Source of the DNA: a virus
Reading direction: 5' to 3' (one strand)
DNA: 64,000 nucleotides
Virus record (IMG/VR): IMGVR_UViG_3300025073_000028
Location: 1 to 64,000 of that record
Positions 47,851 through 55,922 of the stretch are shown piece after piece (position 1 is the stretch's first letter; every line of letters begins with the position of its first letter). A program made the translations under genes and the position numbers. Under the pieces are notes generated by a model. The model was not told the origin of the DNA and did not search any database. It saw only the letters and a list, made by a program, of their open reading frames with translations.

Positions 47851-48111
47851 TTAAAAATAAATCAAACTAAAATTGTAAAAGTAGCAGGTATCATTGCTAT
47901 AATTTTTGTAATTTTACTTGTTGGTTTTGAAATTAAAATGAAATCTAATTTTTATCATGAAACAAATTCTTATATTACGGAAGAATTCTTGATAAAAAAT
48001 CATTGCAAATATATATCTAAGGAAAAATTTCATCCTATAATTCCTTCATATCAATTAGGTTATTTGTGTCAAAATGGCATTATCCATTATAAAAAAGAAA
48101 TTCAATTCTAA
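47851..48111 (+). pseudogene. Membrane-anchored protein with disrupted start
   Basis: An open frame of 86 codons reads LKINQTKIVKVAGIIAIIFV and on to HYKKEIQF, with one span and a polar C-terminal domain (ITEEFLIKNHCKYISKEKF). It has no start codon; an ATG at 47846 is out of frame by one base and runs into a stop at once. A one-base deletion after the ATG explains this. Confidence 0.5.
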
Positions 48112-48133
48112 TATTATTAATAATTTTAAACAG

Positions 48134-48207
48134 GGTCCCATAGTAGTAATTGGTTAGCTATTCTGCCTTATAAGCAGAGAGTCTAGGTTCAAATCCTAGT
48201 GGGACCA
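48134..48207 (+). tRNA. tRNA-Ile(UAU)
   Basis: Acceptor GGTCCCA/TGGGACC, anticodon stem TCTGC/GCAGA with loop CTTATAA (anticodon UAU, reads AUA), T-arm CTAGG-TTCAAAT-CCTAG. A rare AUA-reading tRNA fits the AT-rich codon use here. No CCA encoded. Confidence 0.9.
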
Positions 48208-48221
48208 TCAAGAGAAAAAAA

Positions 48222-48460
48222 ATGAAGAAAGTTCGCATTGTCGAAAGAACGAGCATATACGGCAGCGTTACATATGTCATCCAACGCAGATTAATCTGTT
48301 TGCGTGGTCGTGGTGGGATGACGCGTCGTCCTATGATTCCTTCATATCATTAGATCCCCGATCCAAAAATACTTTCTCTTCCCTAGAAGAAGCAAAAAGA
48401 AATCTGTGTTATTTTGACGGTACAAAAGTACAAGAAAAGATTGTATTTGAAAACAACTAA
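48222..48460 (+). pseudogene. Frameshifted small phage gene
   Basis: The ATG frame reads MKKVRIVERTSIYGSVTYVI then loses sense; a second frame from about 48298 reads FAWSWWDDASSYDSFISLDP ... YFDGTKVQEKIVFENN. Together they make one plausible protein of about 78 residues. An indel near 48292-48298 is needed. Confidence 0.55.
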
Positions 48461-48486
48461 ATAATTAATTAATCAAGAGGAAAACC

Positions 48487-48867
48487 ATGACTTACAAAAT
48501 ACTTGAAAAACTACAAGAATTATGTCAAGAATGTGAATCTAATCAACCTGTTAAAGAAGTCATCTGGCAAAAAGATCCTAAAACAGGACTGGAATGGGGA
48601 CCAATTGCTGAAAAACCAATGGCTTGGGAAGAAGCCATGGACTGGGCTGAAAAACAAGGCGGAAGACTTCCAACAAGAGCAGAACTTCTCCAACTATTTG
48701 ATTTTGGACCAAAAAATATTGTTAAACCAATGAAATCAAATAAATTCTGGTCCTTGTTATCTTGCTTCTATTACGTCTATAATGCATGGTATGTAAACTT
48801 TAACTATAGTGATACTAACAACAACGATAAAATACGTGACTACGCGGTGCGTTGTGTACGGCCTTAG
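48487..48867 (+). CDS. DUF1566/Lcl-fold protein, AT-rich copy
   Basis: 126 residues with the MTYKILEKLQELCQECE leader. Core FWSLLSCFYYVYNAWYVNFN ... AVRCVRP. Protein-level match to the variable-repeat copies, but codons are AT-ending (TAT, AAT, GAT), so this end is not a recent copy of the same template. The 3' tail TTTTTGAAAATTTAAAGT is kept. Confidence 0.75.
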   Translation: MTYKILEKLQELCQECESNQPVKEVIWQKDPKTGLEWGPIAEKPMAWEEAMDWAEKQGGRLPTRAELLQLFDFGPKNIVKPMKSNKFWSLLSCFYYVYNAWYVNFNYSDTNNNDKIRDYAVRCVRP

Positions 48868-48901
48868 TCTTTTTGAAAATTTAAAGTTGGAGTTTAACGC
48901 C

Positions 48902-49348
48902 ATGAAAACTGTAAATATTTTCATTGGTATATCTGGTTCGGGTAAAAGTACTTACGCTAAAAATTTTCCCAATGCAGTAATATGTTCTGCAGATCACTTC
49001 TTTGAAAAAGATGGGACATATAATTGGGATCCAACAAAACTTGAACAAGCTCATAAAGCTTGTCAAAATAAATTTCATTTAGCATTATTTGCTAAAGCAG
49101 AAACTATTATCATAGATAATACAAATCTAACTAAATGGGCAATTGAACCTTATTATAATGCCGCAATAAAAGCAAATTATCAAGTTAATTTCTGTTACTT
49201 TGGTATAAGTGTAGAAGCTGCTCTTGCCCGAAATGTTCATACTGTTCCTCGTCATACTCTTGTTCGACAATCTAATAATTTAGATGAACTACTCATGAAT
49301 TGGCCATTATCTTGGCCTATACCCACATCCATAGGAGAAGCAATATGA
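48902..49348 (+). CDS. P-loop kinase of the polynucleotide-kinase type
   Basis: 148 residues. Walker A GISGSGKSTYA (residues 9-19), then SADHFFEKDGTYNWDP, AHKACQNKFHLAL and IIIDNTNLTKWAIEPYY, the wording of T4 Pnk-like/AAA_33 kinases. No phosphatase domain follows. With the RNA ligase at 54666 it would form an RNA end-healing and sealing pair. The following gene overlaps its stop (ATGA). Confidence 0.8.
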   Translation: MKTVNIFIGISGSGKSTYAKNFPNAVICSADHFFEKDGTYNWDPTKLEQAHKACQNKFHLALFAKAETIIIDNTNLTKWAIEPYYNAAIKANYQVNFCYFGISVEAALARNVHTVPRHTLVRQSNNLDELLMNWPLSWPIPTSIGEAI

Positions 49349-49716
49349 ATACACCATATAAAGTATTTTATTATAAAAACTACTTAACTTGTGTCATTTT
49401 AAATAATGGAATTATTGGATGGGCCGCATCTCATTCGGGTAATAAAAACACAAAACCAGATCAATTTTCAAAGAAATTAGGAACAAAAATAGCGCTTGGA
49501 AGAGCGCAAAAAGCTCAAGAATTAGTTGAGAAAGGGATGACACTAACAAAAACTTATCAACATCTTTATAATAAATATCCTAGTTTACTTTATGCTATTA
49601 ATTCTTACTTTGATGATAATGCAAAAGACCCTTGTAAAGACTTTAATAGCTATTATAAAAAAGTCTTAAATTGGGAAACTATTCCTTTAGAATATGATTT
49701 CCATAAAACAATTTAA
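49345..49716 (+). CDS. Hypothetical protein coupled to the kinase
   Basis: 123 residues, Lys/Asn/Tyr-rich; central helix KLGTKIALGRAQKAQELVEK. GGAGAAG upstream and ATGA overlap with the kinase. Not recognised. Confidence 0.6.
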   Translation: MNTPYKVFYYKNYLTCVILNNGIIGWAASHSGNKNTKPDQFSKKLGTKIALGRAQKAQELVEKGMTLTKTYQHLYNKYPSLLYAINSYFDDNAKDPCKDFNSYYKKVLNWETIPLEYDFHKTI

Positions 49717-49725
49717 TAAAAAACA

Positions 49726-49869
49726 ATGAAAATACATATAGGTTTATTAGGGTTAATAGTCCTTTCAATAATAATATTAATAATCATATATACAATTCCT
49801 TACCTATTATTAATTATTCCAACTATAATTTTAATTCGTGCTTTCATGGAACTATTCAAGTATATATGA
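49726..49869 (+). CDS. 47-residue membrane micropeptide
   Basis: Two hydrophobic segments (LLGLIVLSIIILIIIYTIPY; LLLIIPTIILI) and a short amphipathic tail. Weak ribosome binding site. Overlaps the next micropeptide. Confidence 0.45.
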   Translation: MKIHIGLLGLIVLSIIILIIIYTIPYLLLIIPTIILIRAFMELFKYI

Positions 49870-49949
49870 TAGGAACTATTTACTTATGTTTTTATATATC
49901 AATAATTATTTTTATTACTTCTTATTACATTATTAACTATTTCCAATAA
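49866..49949 (+). CDS. 27-residue membrane micropeptide
   Basis: ATGA overlap with the previous stop. MIGTIYLCFYISIIIFITSY then YIINYFQ. Single span. Confidence 0.4.
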   Translation: MIGTIYLCFYISIIIFITSYYIINYFQ

Positions 49950-49959
49950 AGGGAACTTT

Positions 49960-50340
49960 ATGACTTGCAAAATACTTGAAACACTACAAGGATTATGTCA
50001 AGAATGTGAATATAAACAACCTGTTAAAGAAGTAAACCAAATCAAGATACCCATTTCTACGTTAAAATGGGGACCAATTTCTAAGAAAGAAATGACTTGG
50101 GATGAAGCTGTAAAATGGTGTGAAAAACAAAAAGGAAGACTTCCAACAAGGGTAGAACTCCTTGAACTAATCAATAACCAAACTGAAGAGACTCAAAAAC
50201 GAATGGGAGATAATCGTTATTGGTCATCATCTCATGTAGGTGATAGCGATAGTGTTTGGGCTGCAAATTTTTATCTTAATCATTTATACTATGATAACAA
50301 AGATAACCTTTATCGTGTACGTTGCATATGTGGAGATTAA
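49960..50340 (+). CDS. DUF1566/Lcl-fold protein, diverged copy
   Basis: 126 residues with the leader MTCKILETLQGLCQECEYKQ. Core YWSSSHVGDSDSVWAANFYL ... YRVRCICGD. AT-rich end without a GC-rich repeat or the 3' tail, so probably no longer a variation target. Confidence 0.75.
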   Translation: MTCKILETLQGLCQECEYKQPVKEVNQIKIPISTLKWGPISKKEMTWDEAVKWCEKQKGRLPTRVELLELINNQTEETQKRMGDNRYWSSSHVGDSDSVWAANFYLNHLYYDNKDNLYRVRCICGD

Positions 50341-50341
50341 A

Positions 50342-50668
50342 ATGATTCAAGAAAATGATTATCGGGGATGGGATGAAGATTATAAAACTGGAATAAAATG
50401 GGGACCAATCGCAGACAAATTAATGAAATGGAAAGAGGCCATGGATTGGGCTGAAAAGCAAGGAGGACGACTCCCTAAACAGATAGAACTCTTTAACTTA
50501 TTTCAATTTGGACCGAAAGAAATTCAACTCCGTATGAAAGGTAAATATTTTTGGTCACTTCCTAATGAACCTGAAATATTAGGAACTAATCAAATAGGAT
50601 TATTATACGAAAACGTTAATAATATTATTAAAAGTGGAATTGGTAATGTAATCTGCGTAAAATACTAA
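50342..50668 (+). CDS. DUF1566/Lcl-fold protein, degenerate core
   Basis: 108 residues. Starts one base after the previous copy. N-terminal half matches (TGIKWGPIADKLMKWKEAMD, WAEKQGGRLPK), but WSSS is FWSLPNEP and the C-terminus ends VICVKY. Likely diverged beyond ligand-site function. Confidence 0.65.
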   Translation: MIQENDYRGWDEDYKTGIKWGPIADKLMKWKEAMDWAEKQGGRLPKQIELFNLFQFGPKEIQLRMKGKYFWSLPNEPEILGTNQIGLLYENVNNIIKSGIGNVICVKY

Positions 50669-50686
50669 TCCTGGGAGGGAAAAAGT

Positions 50687-50956
50687 ATGTGTTTCCGTTG
50701 TGAAAAATGTAATCATGTTATTCATGATACACCCGAAAAACTTATTACAGAAATTCGTCTTGTAGAGTATACAGTAAAAGATAAAGAGACATACGAAACT
50801 CTTAAGGTTACTAAAGGACACGAAGTAAATAAAGAGGGCTTGTTTTGTAAACAATGTGCCGCAAATATTACAACAAAATCCGTAGGAAACCCACTCCGTA
50901 AAACTCAATATGTAGAGACTCCAAAAGAAATTAACCTAGATGAGGTTATCTACTAA
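50687..50956 (+). CDS. Small zinc-binding protein
   Basis: 89 residues. MCFRCEKCNHVIHDT and LFCKQCAANI give two CxxC pairs about 55 residues apart, a split zinc ribbon. Its stop overlaps the next start by one base. GGGAGGG upstream. Confidence 0.65.
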   Translation: MCFRCEKCNHVIHDTPEKLITEIRLVEYTVKDKETYETLKVTKGHEVNKEGLFCKQCAANITTKSVGNPLRKTQYVETPKEINLDEVIY

Positions 50957-51225
50957 TGGCAATTTTCAGAGACGAACACAATGAAACTATAGAAAAAGTT
51001 AAACTTGTGTTAGAAAGAGTTCTTGAGTTACTAATTGAGAAAAATAAGAAATATGGAAACGCTGCCTTTGATCCTGTTCGTATATTTTCAAAAGCCGACA
51101 AAATAGAACAATTAAAGGTCAGAATCGATGATAAACTAAGTCGAATATTAAATCAAACCGAAGACAATGAAGATACTCTATTAGATTTAATTGGGTATCT
51201 AATTTTATTAAGAATAGCCGAATGA
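50956..51225 (+). CDS. MazG-like nucleotide pyrophosphohydrolase
   Basis: 89 residues: LLIEKNKKYGNAAFDPVRIF, LKVRIDDKLSRILNQ, EDNEDTLLDLIGYLILLRIA. This is the short all-alpha NTP pyrophosphohydrolase pattern with E/D metal ligands (EDTLLDLIGY). Such phage enzymes clean nucleotide pools or remove alarmone-type nucleotides. Confidence 0.7.
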   Translation: MAIFRDEHNETIEKVKLVLERVLELLIEKNKKYGNAAFDPVRIFSKADKIEQLKVRIDDKLSRILNQTEDNEDTLLDLIGYLILLRIAE

Positions 51226-51512
51226 ATATTCTATATAAATTAATCAATGTTATTTGGTTTGTGGGCATGGCATTTATATTAATGTTTAATGCTCCAGAAA
51301 TTCCATTGTATTTATGGTTGTTAACAATCTTTATAGGAATTGTTATATATAGATTTGGCCATTTATATTTTTTATACGAACTAAAAGGAACAGAACCATA
51401 TGAAGAACTTTCGTGTGTTTTGTTACTATTATCTTTATTGTGGCCTATGTGCTTTCCTTTCATTGTGCATAAGTGGATTAAATTTCTTGTCAAAAATCTT
51501 CGTAAACATTAA
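51222..51512 (+). CDS. Multi-span membrane protein
   Basis: 96 residues with three hydrophobic stretches (INVIWFVGMAFILMF; LYLWLLTIFIGIVIYRF; LLLLSLLWPMCFPFIV) and a basic tail. ATGA overlap with the MazG-like gene. Function unknown. Confidence 0.55.
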   Translation: MNILYKLINVIWFVGMAFILMFNAPEIPLYLWLLTIFIGIVIYRFGHLYFLYELKGTEPYEELSCVLLLLSLLWPMCFPFIVHKWIKFLVKNLRKH

Positions 51513-51600
51513 AGTTTCTCAAGAACATATTTTATATCTATTGAAAAATGAAAAAAATAAATTAAACAATAACGAAAATCAATCTCTTAAGAGAGGAACT

Positions 51601-51882
51601 ATGAAATATTCAGATTTCTATTATTGCTTAGACAATTTTGAGGCAGAGAATAGACAAGGGTATACAGTCACCATTGTTAGAAAAGATACATTCGATCTAT
51701 CTTTTGATTTACTTGATGATCTTGATGAAGATGAAATCTTCTTACTCGAAAATATTTTCGATGAAACCATCCTTACTGGTAATACCTATTGGATGGATGG
51801 GTCAGCAGATCAAATCCGTAAAACTCTTAATGATTTAGGATTTAAAGAGAATAATAGTATTAAAGAAGAATTACCTCTATAA
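51601..51882 (+). CDS. YSFYY-family small protein, copy 2
   Basis: 93 residues: MKYSDFYYCLDNFEAENRQG ... YWMDGSADQIRKTLNDLGF. GAGGAAC upstream. Sits 15 bases before a lectin-fold gene, like copy 1. Confidence 0.6.
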   Translation: MKYSDFYYCLDNFEAENRQGYTVTIVRKDTFDLSFDLLDDLDEDEIFLLENIFDETILTGNTYWMDGSADQIRKTLNDLGFKENNSIKEELPL

Positions 51883-51897
51883 CAACAGGAAAAAATC

Positions 51898-52281
51898 ATG
51901 ACTTGCAAAATACTTGAAAAATTACAAGAACTGTGTCAAGAATGTGAACATAATCAACCTGTTGAAGAAACAGTCTGGATCAAAGATCCTGCGACTGGAC
52001 TAAAGTGGGGACCAATTGCAAAAGAACGAATGACTTGGCAAAAATCTATGGCTTGGGCTAAAAAACAAGGAGGACGACTCCCAACTCAAATAGAACTTTT
52101 TGATTTATTTAAAAACGGATCAGAAGAAATCAAAAAACCAATGAAAGATAAAACATTCTGGTCGTCTGTGACTTCATGTGTTCTCAGACCGAACGACGCG
52201 TTTTACGTGAGTTTTTACGACGGTCTCGTTCTCTACGACTATCAACTTTACCACCTCTACGCGCGTTGTGTGCGGCCTTAG
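51898..52281 (+). CDS. DUF1566/Lcl-fold protein with partly GC-rich variable end
   Basis: 127 residues with the leader. Core FWSSVTSCVLRPNDAFYVSF ... LYARCVRP. The end mixes NNC codons (GAC, TAC, CTC) with NNT codons and keeps GCGCGTTGTGTGCGG and the 3' tail, so it looks like an intermediate between active and ameliorated copies. Confidence 0.75.
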   Translation: MTCKILEKLQELCQECEHNQPVEETVWIKDPATGLKWGPIAKERMTWQKSMAWAKKQGGRLPTQIELFDLFKNGSEEIKKPMKDKTFWSSVTSCVLRPNDAFYVSFYDGLVLYDYQLYHLYARCVRP

Positions 52282-52304
52282 TCTTTTTGAAAATTTGAAA
52301 CTTA
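52156..52304 (+). repeat. DGR-type variable repeat, copy E, with 3' tail
   Basis: TTCTGGTCG to TTTTTGAAAATTTGAAACTT. One codon longer than A, C and D in the first loop. Confidence 0.65.
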
Positions 52305-52331
52305 TTCATATATTTTAAAGGAGCTAGTTGA

Positions 52332-52640
52332 ATGATAAAAGAAAAAATTTCAGGATATAGTTTTTATTATTCTATTTTAGAAGGAAATGAACTCTTCTTT
52401 GACGAAGATCATTCCTTAACCGTTTTCTTTGTTGACAAAAATCGATGGGATGAAGAATTTTCGAATGAACTCACATCAGCTCAACAAGTCTGGTTATCAA
52501 AAAGACTAGGAGCAGATAACTGTGTATGTCCTGGAAAATATGTCATTGATATGTCCTATGATACATTAGTAGAATATCTTGAAGGAATAGGATGTCTTGA
52601 AAATGAAGAAATACAAGAACAATCTGAAGACCTTTCTTAA
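52332..52640 (+). CDS. YSFYY-family small protein, copy 3
   Basis: 102 residues: ISGYSFYYSILEGNELFFDE ... YVIDMSYDTLVEYLEGIGC. AAAGGAG upstream. Overlaps the deaminase start by about 38 bases. Confidence 0.6.
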   Translation: MIKEKISGYSFYYSILEGNELFFDEDHSLTVFFVDKNRWDEEFSNELTSAQQVWLSKRLGADNCVCPGKYVIDMSYDTLVEYLEGIGCLENEEIQEQSEDLS

Positions 52641-52992
52641 CCTTAAACCTCATATTTCTAATCAACATTATAATTTAGTTTGTATTCTTACGGATAAAAC
52701 CGGAAAAATTCTTTCAATTGGTTATAATTCTATGACCAAGACTCATCCTTTCCATTCTCAATATGCTATTCAAGCAGGACATCCATTAAGATCTACTTTA
52801 CATGCTGAAACTCATGCCCTATCTAGGTGTTCAGAAATACCTTATATGGCTACTGTATATAGATTACGAAGTTCTGGTTTGCTAGGACTTGCTAGGCCTT
52901 GTGAAATTTGCATGCTAGCTCTAAGAAAAAACGGAGTTCAAAAATTACAGTATTCAACGAATGAACAAACTTTCATAATAGAGGACCTATGA
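52603..52992 (+). CDS. Cytidine/deoxycytidylate deaminase-fold protein
   Basis: 129 residues. Zinc motifs HAETHAL (catalytic H-A-E) and ARPCEICMLAL (PCxxC) in correct order about 35 residues apart. An N-terminal strand pair LVCILTDKTGKILSIGYNS is typical. It may supply dUMP or act on another amino-purine/pyrimidine. Next gene overlaps the stop by 4 bases. Confidence 0.8.
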   Translation: MKKYKNNLKTFLNLKPHISNQHYNLVCILTDKTGKILSIGYNSMTKTHPFHSQYAIQAGHPLRSTLHAETHALSRCSEIPYMATVYRLRSSGLLGLARPCEICMLALRKNGVQKLQYSTNEQTFIIEDL

Positions 52993-53393
52993 TAGGCAAA
53001 ATACTTCAAGAATTCCAAGAACTATGCGAAAAACTATGCAAAAGATATGACCAGGAAGTTGATCTAGAAATACCAATTATTGTAATGAAAGAATGGTATA
53101 AAGATCCTCGAACTGGATTAGAATGGGGACTAATTTTAAAAAAAAGAACGACTTGGAAAAAAGCCAAAGATTGGGTTGAGGAACAAGGAGGAAGACTCCC
53201 AACAAGAGTAGAACTCATTGATTTGTTTGAAAATGGTCCAGAAGAAATTAAGAGTGGAATGAAAAATAAATATCTTTGGACATCATTGCCTCATCCTAAT
53301 ACAAAAGGTCTTTCAGAGTATGTATTTTTTAGTAAAGGTAAAATTTATTGGGATTATACAAATAGAAGTTTTGCGCGTTGTGTGCGACTTTAA
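52989..53393 (+). CDS. DUF1566/Lcl-fold protein, diverged copy
   Basis: 134 residues with a diverged leader (MIGKILQEFQELCEKLCKRY). Core YLWTSLPHPNTKGLSEYVFF ... SFARCVRL. AT-rich end; keeps TTTTGCGCGTTGTGTGCG. Coupled to the deaminase by ATGA. Confidence 0.7.
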   Translation: MIGKILQEFQELCEKLCKRYDQEVDLEIPIIVMKEWYKDPRTGLEWGLILKKRTTWKKAKDWVEEQGGRLPTRVELIDLFENGPEEIKSGMKNKYLWTSLPHPNTKGLSEYVFFSKGKIYWDYTNRSFARCVRL

Positions 53394-53404
53394 TAGGAGA
53401 AATC

Positions 53405-53782
53405 ATGACTTGTAAAATACTTGAAAAACTACAGGAACTATGTCAAGAATGCGAACATAATCAACCTGTTAAAGAAACAACTTGGATTAAAGATCCTGCG
53501 ACCGGATTAGAGTGGGGACCAATTGCAGAAAAATCAATGACTTGGGACGAAGCCATGGATTGGGCAAAAAAACAAGGGGGAAAACTTCCTACAAGATCAG
53601 AACTTACTAGTCTATTTGATGATGGACCTAAAGAAATCATCGAATCAATGAGAAATAAAAAGTTTTGGACAACAACATCTTGTAATGTTCTTCCCAGTGG
53701 TGTTTACCTTATTGATTTTAATAGAGGTTTCTCCAACTTCGATCTTAAAGATTTTTATCACTATGCGCGTTGTGTACGTTAA
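53405..53782 (+). CDS. DUF1566/Lcl-fold protein, recent leader duplication
   Basis: 125 residues. The first 60 bases are nearly identical to those at 37609, 16 kb away. Core FWTTTSCNVLPSGVYLIDFN ... YARCVR. The end is AT-rich, so leader and variable end have different histories. Confidence 0.75.
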   Translation: MTCKILEKLQELCQECEHNQPVKETTWIKDPATGLEWGPIAEKSMTWDEAMDWAKKQGGKLPTRSELTSLFDDGPKEIIESMRNKKFWTTTSCNVLPSGVYLIDFNRGFSNFDLKDFYHYARCVR

Positions 53783-53800
53783 ATAATCTTGGAAAATAAA

Positions 53801-54043
53801 ATGAAAAGACCAATACATTTTGGAACTTTTATACGAGTTCTTCGCAAAGAACAACATTTGACACAAAGTTTTATTGCAAAAAATTTAGATATTTCTCCTG
53901 CATATTATCAACAAATAGAATCGGGGAAAGTAAGCCCTTTCCCTTTTGAACAAGGATATTATGAGCCTCTTAGTCAATTGCTTTCTGTAAAAAAGAAAGT
54001 ATTAGTACGTTTAGCAGAAAAATACAGAAAAAATAAATTTTAG
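53801..54043 (+). CDS. XRE-type helix-turn-helix regulator
   Basis: 80 residues. TFIRVLRKEQHLTQSFIAKN then LDISPAYYQQIESGK is a standard Cro/C1 HTH. It lies in the middle of the lectin-fold array. A local repressor is likely; no operator identified. Confidence 0.75.
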   Translation: MKRPIHFGTFIRVLRKEQHLTQSFIAKNLDISPAYYQQIESGKVSPFPFEQGYYEPLSQLLSVKKKVLVRLAEKYRKNKF

Positions 54044-54052
54044 AGATCTAAT

Positions 54053-54406
54053 ATGTTTAAAGAAATCAATGGTTTTACAATTGACTTCAATAACAGATGG
54101 GTTTGGGGACCAACCCAAGGACTAATGACTTGGAATCAAGCCAAAGACTCAGAAGAAAATGGCTGGAGGTTACCAACAATTTTTGAGTTAAGACAAGCAT
54201 TTATAGATAAAGTTCCTGGATTTACAGAATGTTATTATTGGTCCTCATCGCGTGATCTTTTTCGTGAAGATTATATGTATCGTATATGTTCTAGTGAATA
54301 TTCAATACAAAGTCGTGTAAAAAGTTTTGTTTATCCAGTACGGTATATAAAAGCTTTTGACTTATCTATGTTAAAAGAGTTGGGTATTACACTGGAGATG
54401 CTATGA
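54053..54406 (+). CDS. DUF1566/Lcl-fold protein, compact divergent copy
   Basis: 117 residues. NNRWVWGPTQGLMTWNQAKD, GWRLPTIFELRQAF, YYWSSSRDLF; C-terminus YPVRYIKAF. No leader, no GC-rich repeat. Stop overlaps the next start. Confidence 0.7.
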   Translation: MFKEINGFTIDFNNRWVWGPTQGLMTWNQAKDSEENGWRLPTIFELRQAFIDKVPGFTECYYWSSSRDLFREDYMYRICSSEYSIQSRVKSFVYPVRYIKAFDLSMLKELGITLEML

Positions 54407-54654
54407 ACAGTCCAACAATTGATCATCGGAAATTATTCCAAAAAGGAGATAAGGTATTACTAACAGATAGTACTGTTTATTCATGTTCTTCTAACCGTGA
54501 AAAACATTATGGCAAAAGTGATTTAAAAGCCAATGAAATATATACAGTAAATGCCGTATATGAGTGGGGGGTATATTTACTAAGTGGTAAAAATATTTCT
54601 AGATGGCAATACTTTTATTATCAACTTCAAAAACTACAAAAAGAAATACTGTAA
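54403..54654 (+). CDS. FKIGD-family small protein, copy 4
   Basis: 83 residues: KLFQKGDKVLLTDSTVYSCS ... WQYFYYQLQKLQKEIL. ATGA overlap. Related to the copies at 38.4-40.4 kb. Confidence 0.6.
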   Translation: MNSPTIDHRKLFQKGDKVLLTDSTVYSCSSNREKHYGKSDLKANEIYTVNAVYEWGVYLLSGKNISRWQYFYYQLQKLQKEIL

Positions 54655-54665
54655 AGGAGAAAATT

Positions 54666-55922
54666 ATGTATTCGGCAATAGTTGTAGCCTTAAGAAATGT
54701 AAGACCTCACCCAAACGCTGATAAATTACAATTAGCTACAGTTTGTGGCGAAACTATTATTTTTGCTAATGCAAAAGAAGGAGATTTAGGTGTTTACTTT
54801 GGTCCTGATGGACAACTTTCGCATGAAATGTGTCTTATTAATAAATTATACCGCAAAGATCCTACCACAGGTGAACCGATGGGAGGATTTTTCGAGGACA
54901 ATAGAAGAGTCAGAGCCCTAACCCTACGAGGCGAAAAAAGTAATGGCTATTGGACTAAAATAGAATCTTTATTTTGGACAGGAAAAACAGATTTTGATGA
55001 AGGAGATTTAATTGATACTGTCAACGGTAAATTGATTTGTCAAAAGTATTATACTCCTGCCACTCTGCAAAGAATGAGTGGCCCAACCAACAAAAAGAAA
55101 AACAAGAAAAAGTTTTCTTACGAAATGTTAAAAGAACATTTCGAAACAACTCACCTTCAAAAGAATTTACATTCTTTGAAAGAAGGACAAGTCATTGTAA
55201 TTAGCGAGAAATTGCACGGAACCAGCGCAAGGACCGGATATATCAAGATTAATAAACCCTCTTGGGGGACAAAAATTCTTGAGAAATTTGACTTATCTTA
55301 TTCCAAATGGGAATATATTTCTGGAACACGTAGAACCATATTAAATCCAGAAGGAACAGGATATTATGGATCTAATCAATTTCGCCAAGATTGGCATAAC
55401 AAAATTAAAACAGCAGGGCTAAGAAAAGGAGAGATCCTTTATTACGAAATCGTAGGCTATTTGCCTAACGGAAAGGCCATTCAAGGACCTATTACAATAA
55501 AACCAAAAGATAAATCTTTATTCCCTGATTATGTCCATTTACAAGCAATGCCATTTCATTATGGTTGTCCTAATCAAACATGCGAAGCATATATCTATCG
55601 TATTGTTCAGGTAACTCCAGATGATAAAGAAATAGAATTAAATTGGCCTCAAGTCAAACAGCGTTGCCAAGAACTTGGTCTTAAACCAGTACCAGAACTC
55701 GAAACTTTTGTTTTGACACAAAATTCTATTGATTCTTTGGTAAAACGTTGTGAAACCCATTGCCAAACACCTTCGATATTAACTCCTCTTCATATTAAAG
55801 AGGGAGTATGCTTAAGAGTCGAAGAAAGAAATATCCTTAAGTATAAGTCATTTGAGTTTAATGTATTAGAAGGAAGAGCTAAAGAATCAGCTGACTATGT
55901 AGATACAGAAGAGGTATCTTAA
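54666..55922 (+). CDS. RNA ligase with N-terminal OB-like domain
   Basis: 418 residues; ATG with AAGGAG. Nucleotidyltransferase motif I is SEKLHGTSARTG (Lys near residue 182, KxHGTS form), followed by GTRRTI, YYEIVGYLPNGKAI (motif IV-like EIVG) and a C-terminal EGVCLRVE with KYKS (motif V). The N-terminal 100 residues (HPNADKLQLATVCG) resemble the OB-fold tRNA-binding type seen in the Deinococcus-type RNA ligase family. Likely seals broken tRNAs, working with the kinase at 48902. Confidence 0.85.
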   Translation: MYSAIVVALRNVRPHPNADKLQLATVCGETIIFANAKEGDLGVYFGPDGQLSHEMCLINKLYRKDPTTGEPMGGFFEDNRRVRALTLRGEKSNGYWTKIESLFWTGKTDFDEGDLIDTVNGKLICQKYYTPATLQRMSGPTNKKKNKKKFSYEMLKEHFETTHLQKNLHSLKEGQVIVISEKLHGTSARTGYIKINKPSWGTKILEKFDLSYSKWEYISGTRRTILNPEGTGYYGSNQFRQDWHNKIKTAGLRKGEILYYEIVGYLPNGKAIQGPITIKPKDKSLFPDYVHLQAMPFHYGCPNQTCEAYIYRIVQVTPDDKEIELNWPQVKQRCQELGLKPVPELETFVLTQNSIDSLVKRCETHCQTPSILTPLHIKEGVCLRVEERNILKYKSFEFNVLEGRAKESADYVDTEEVS

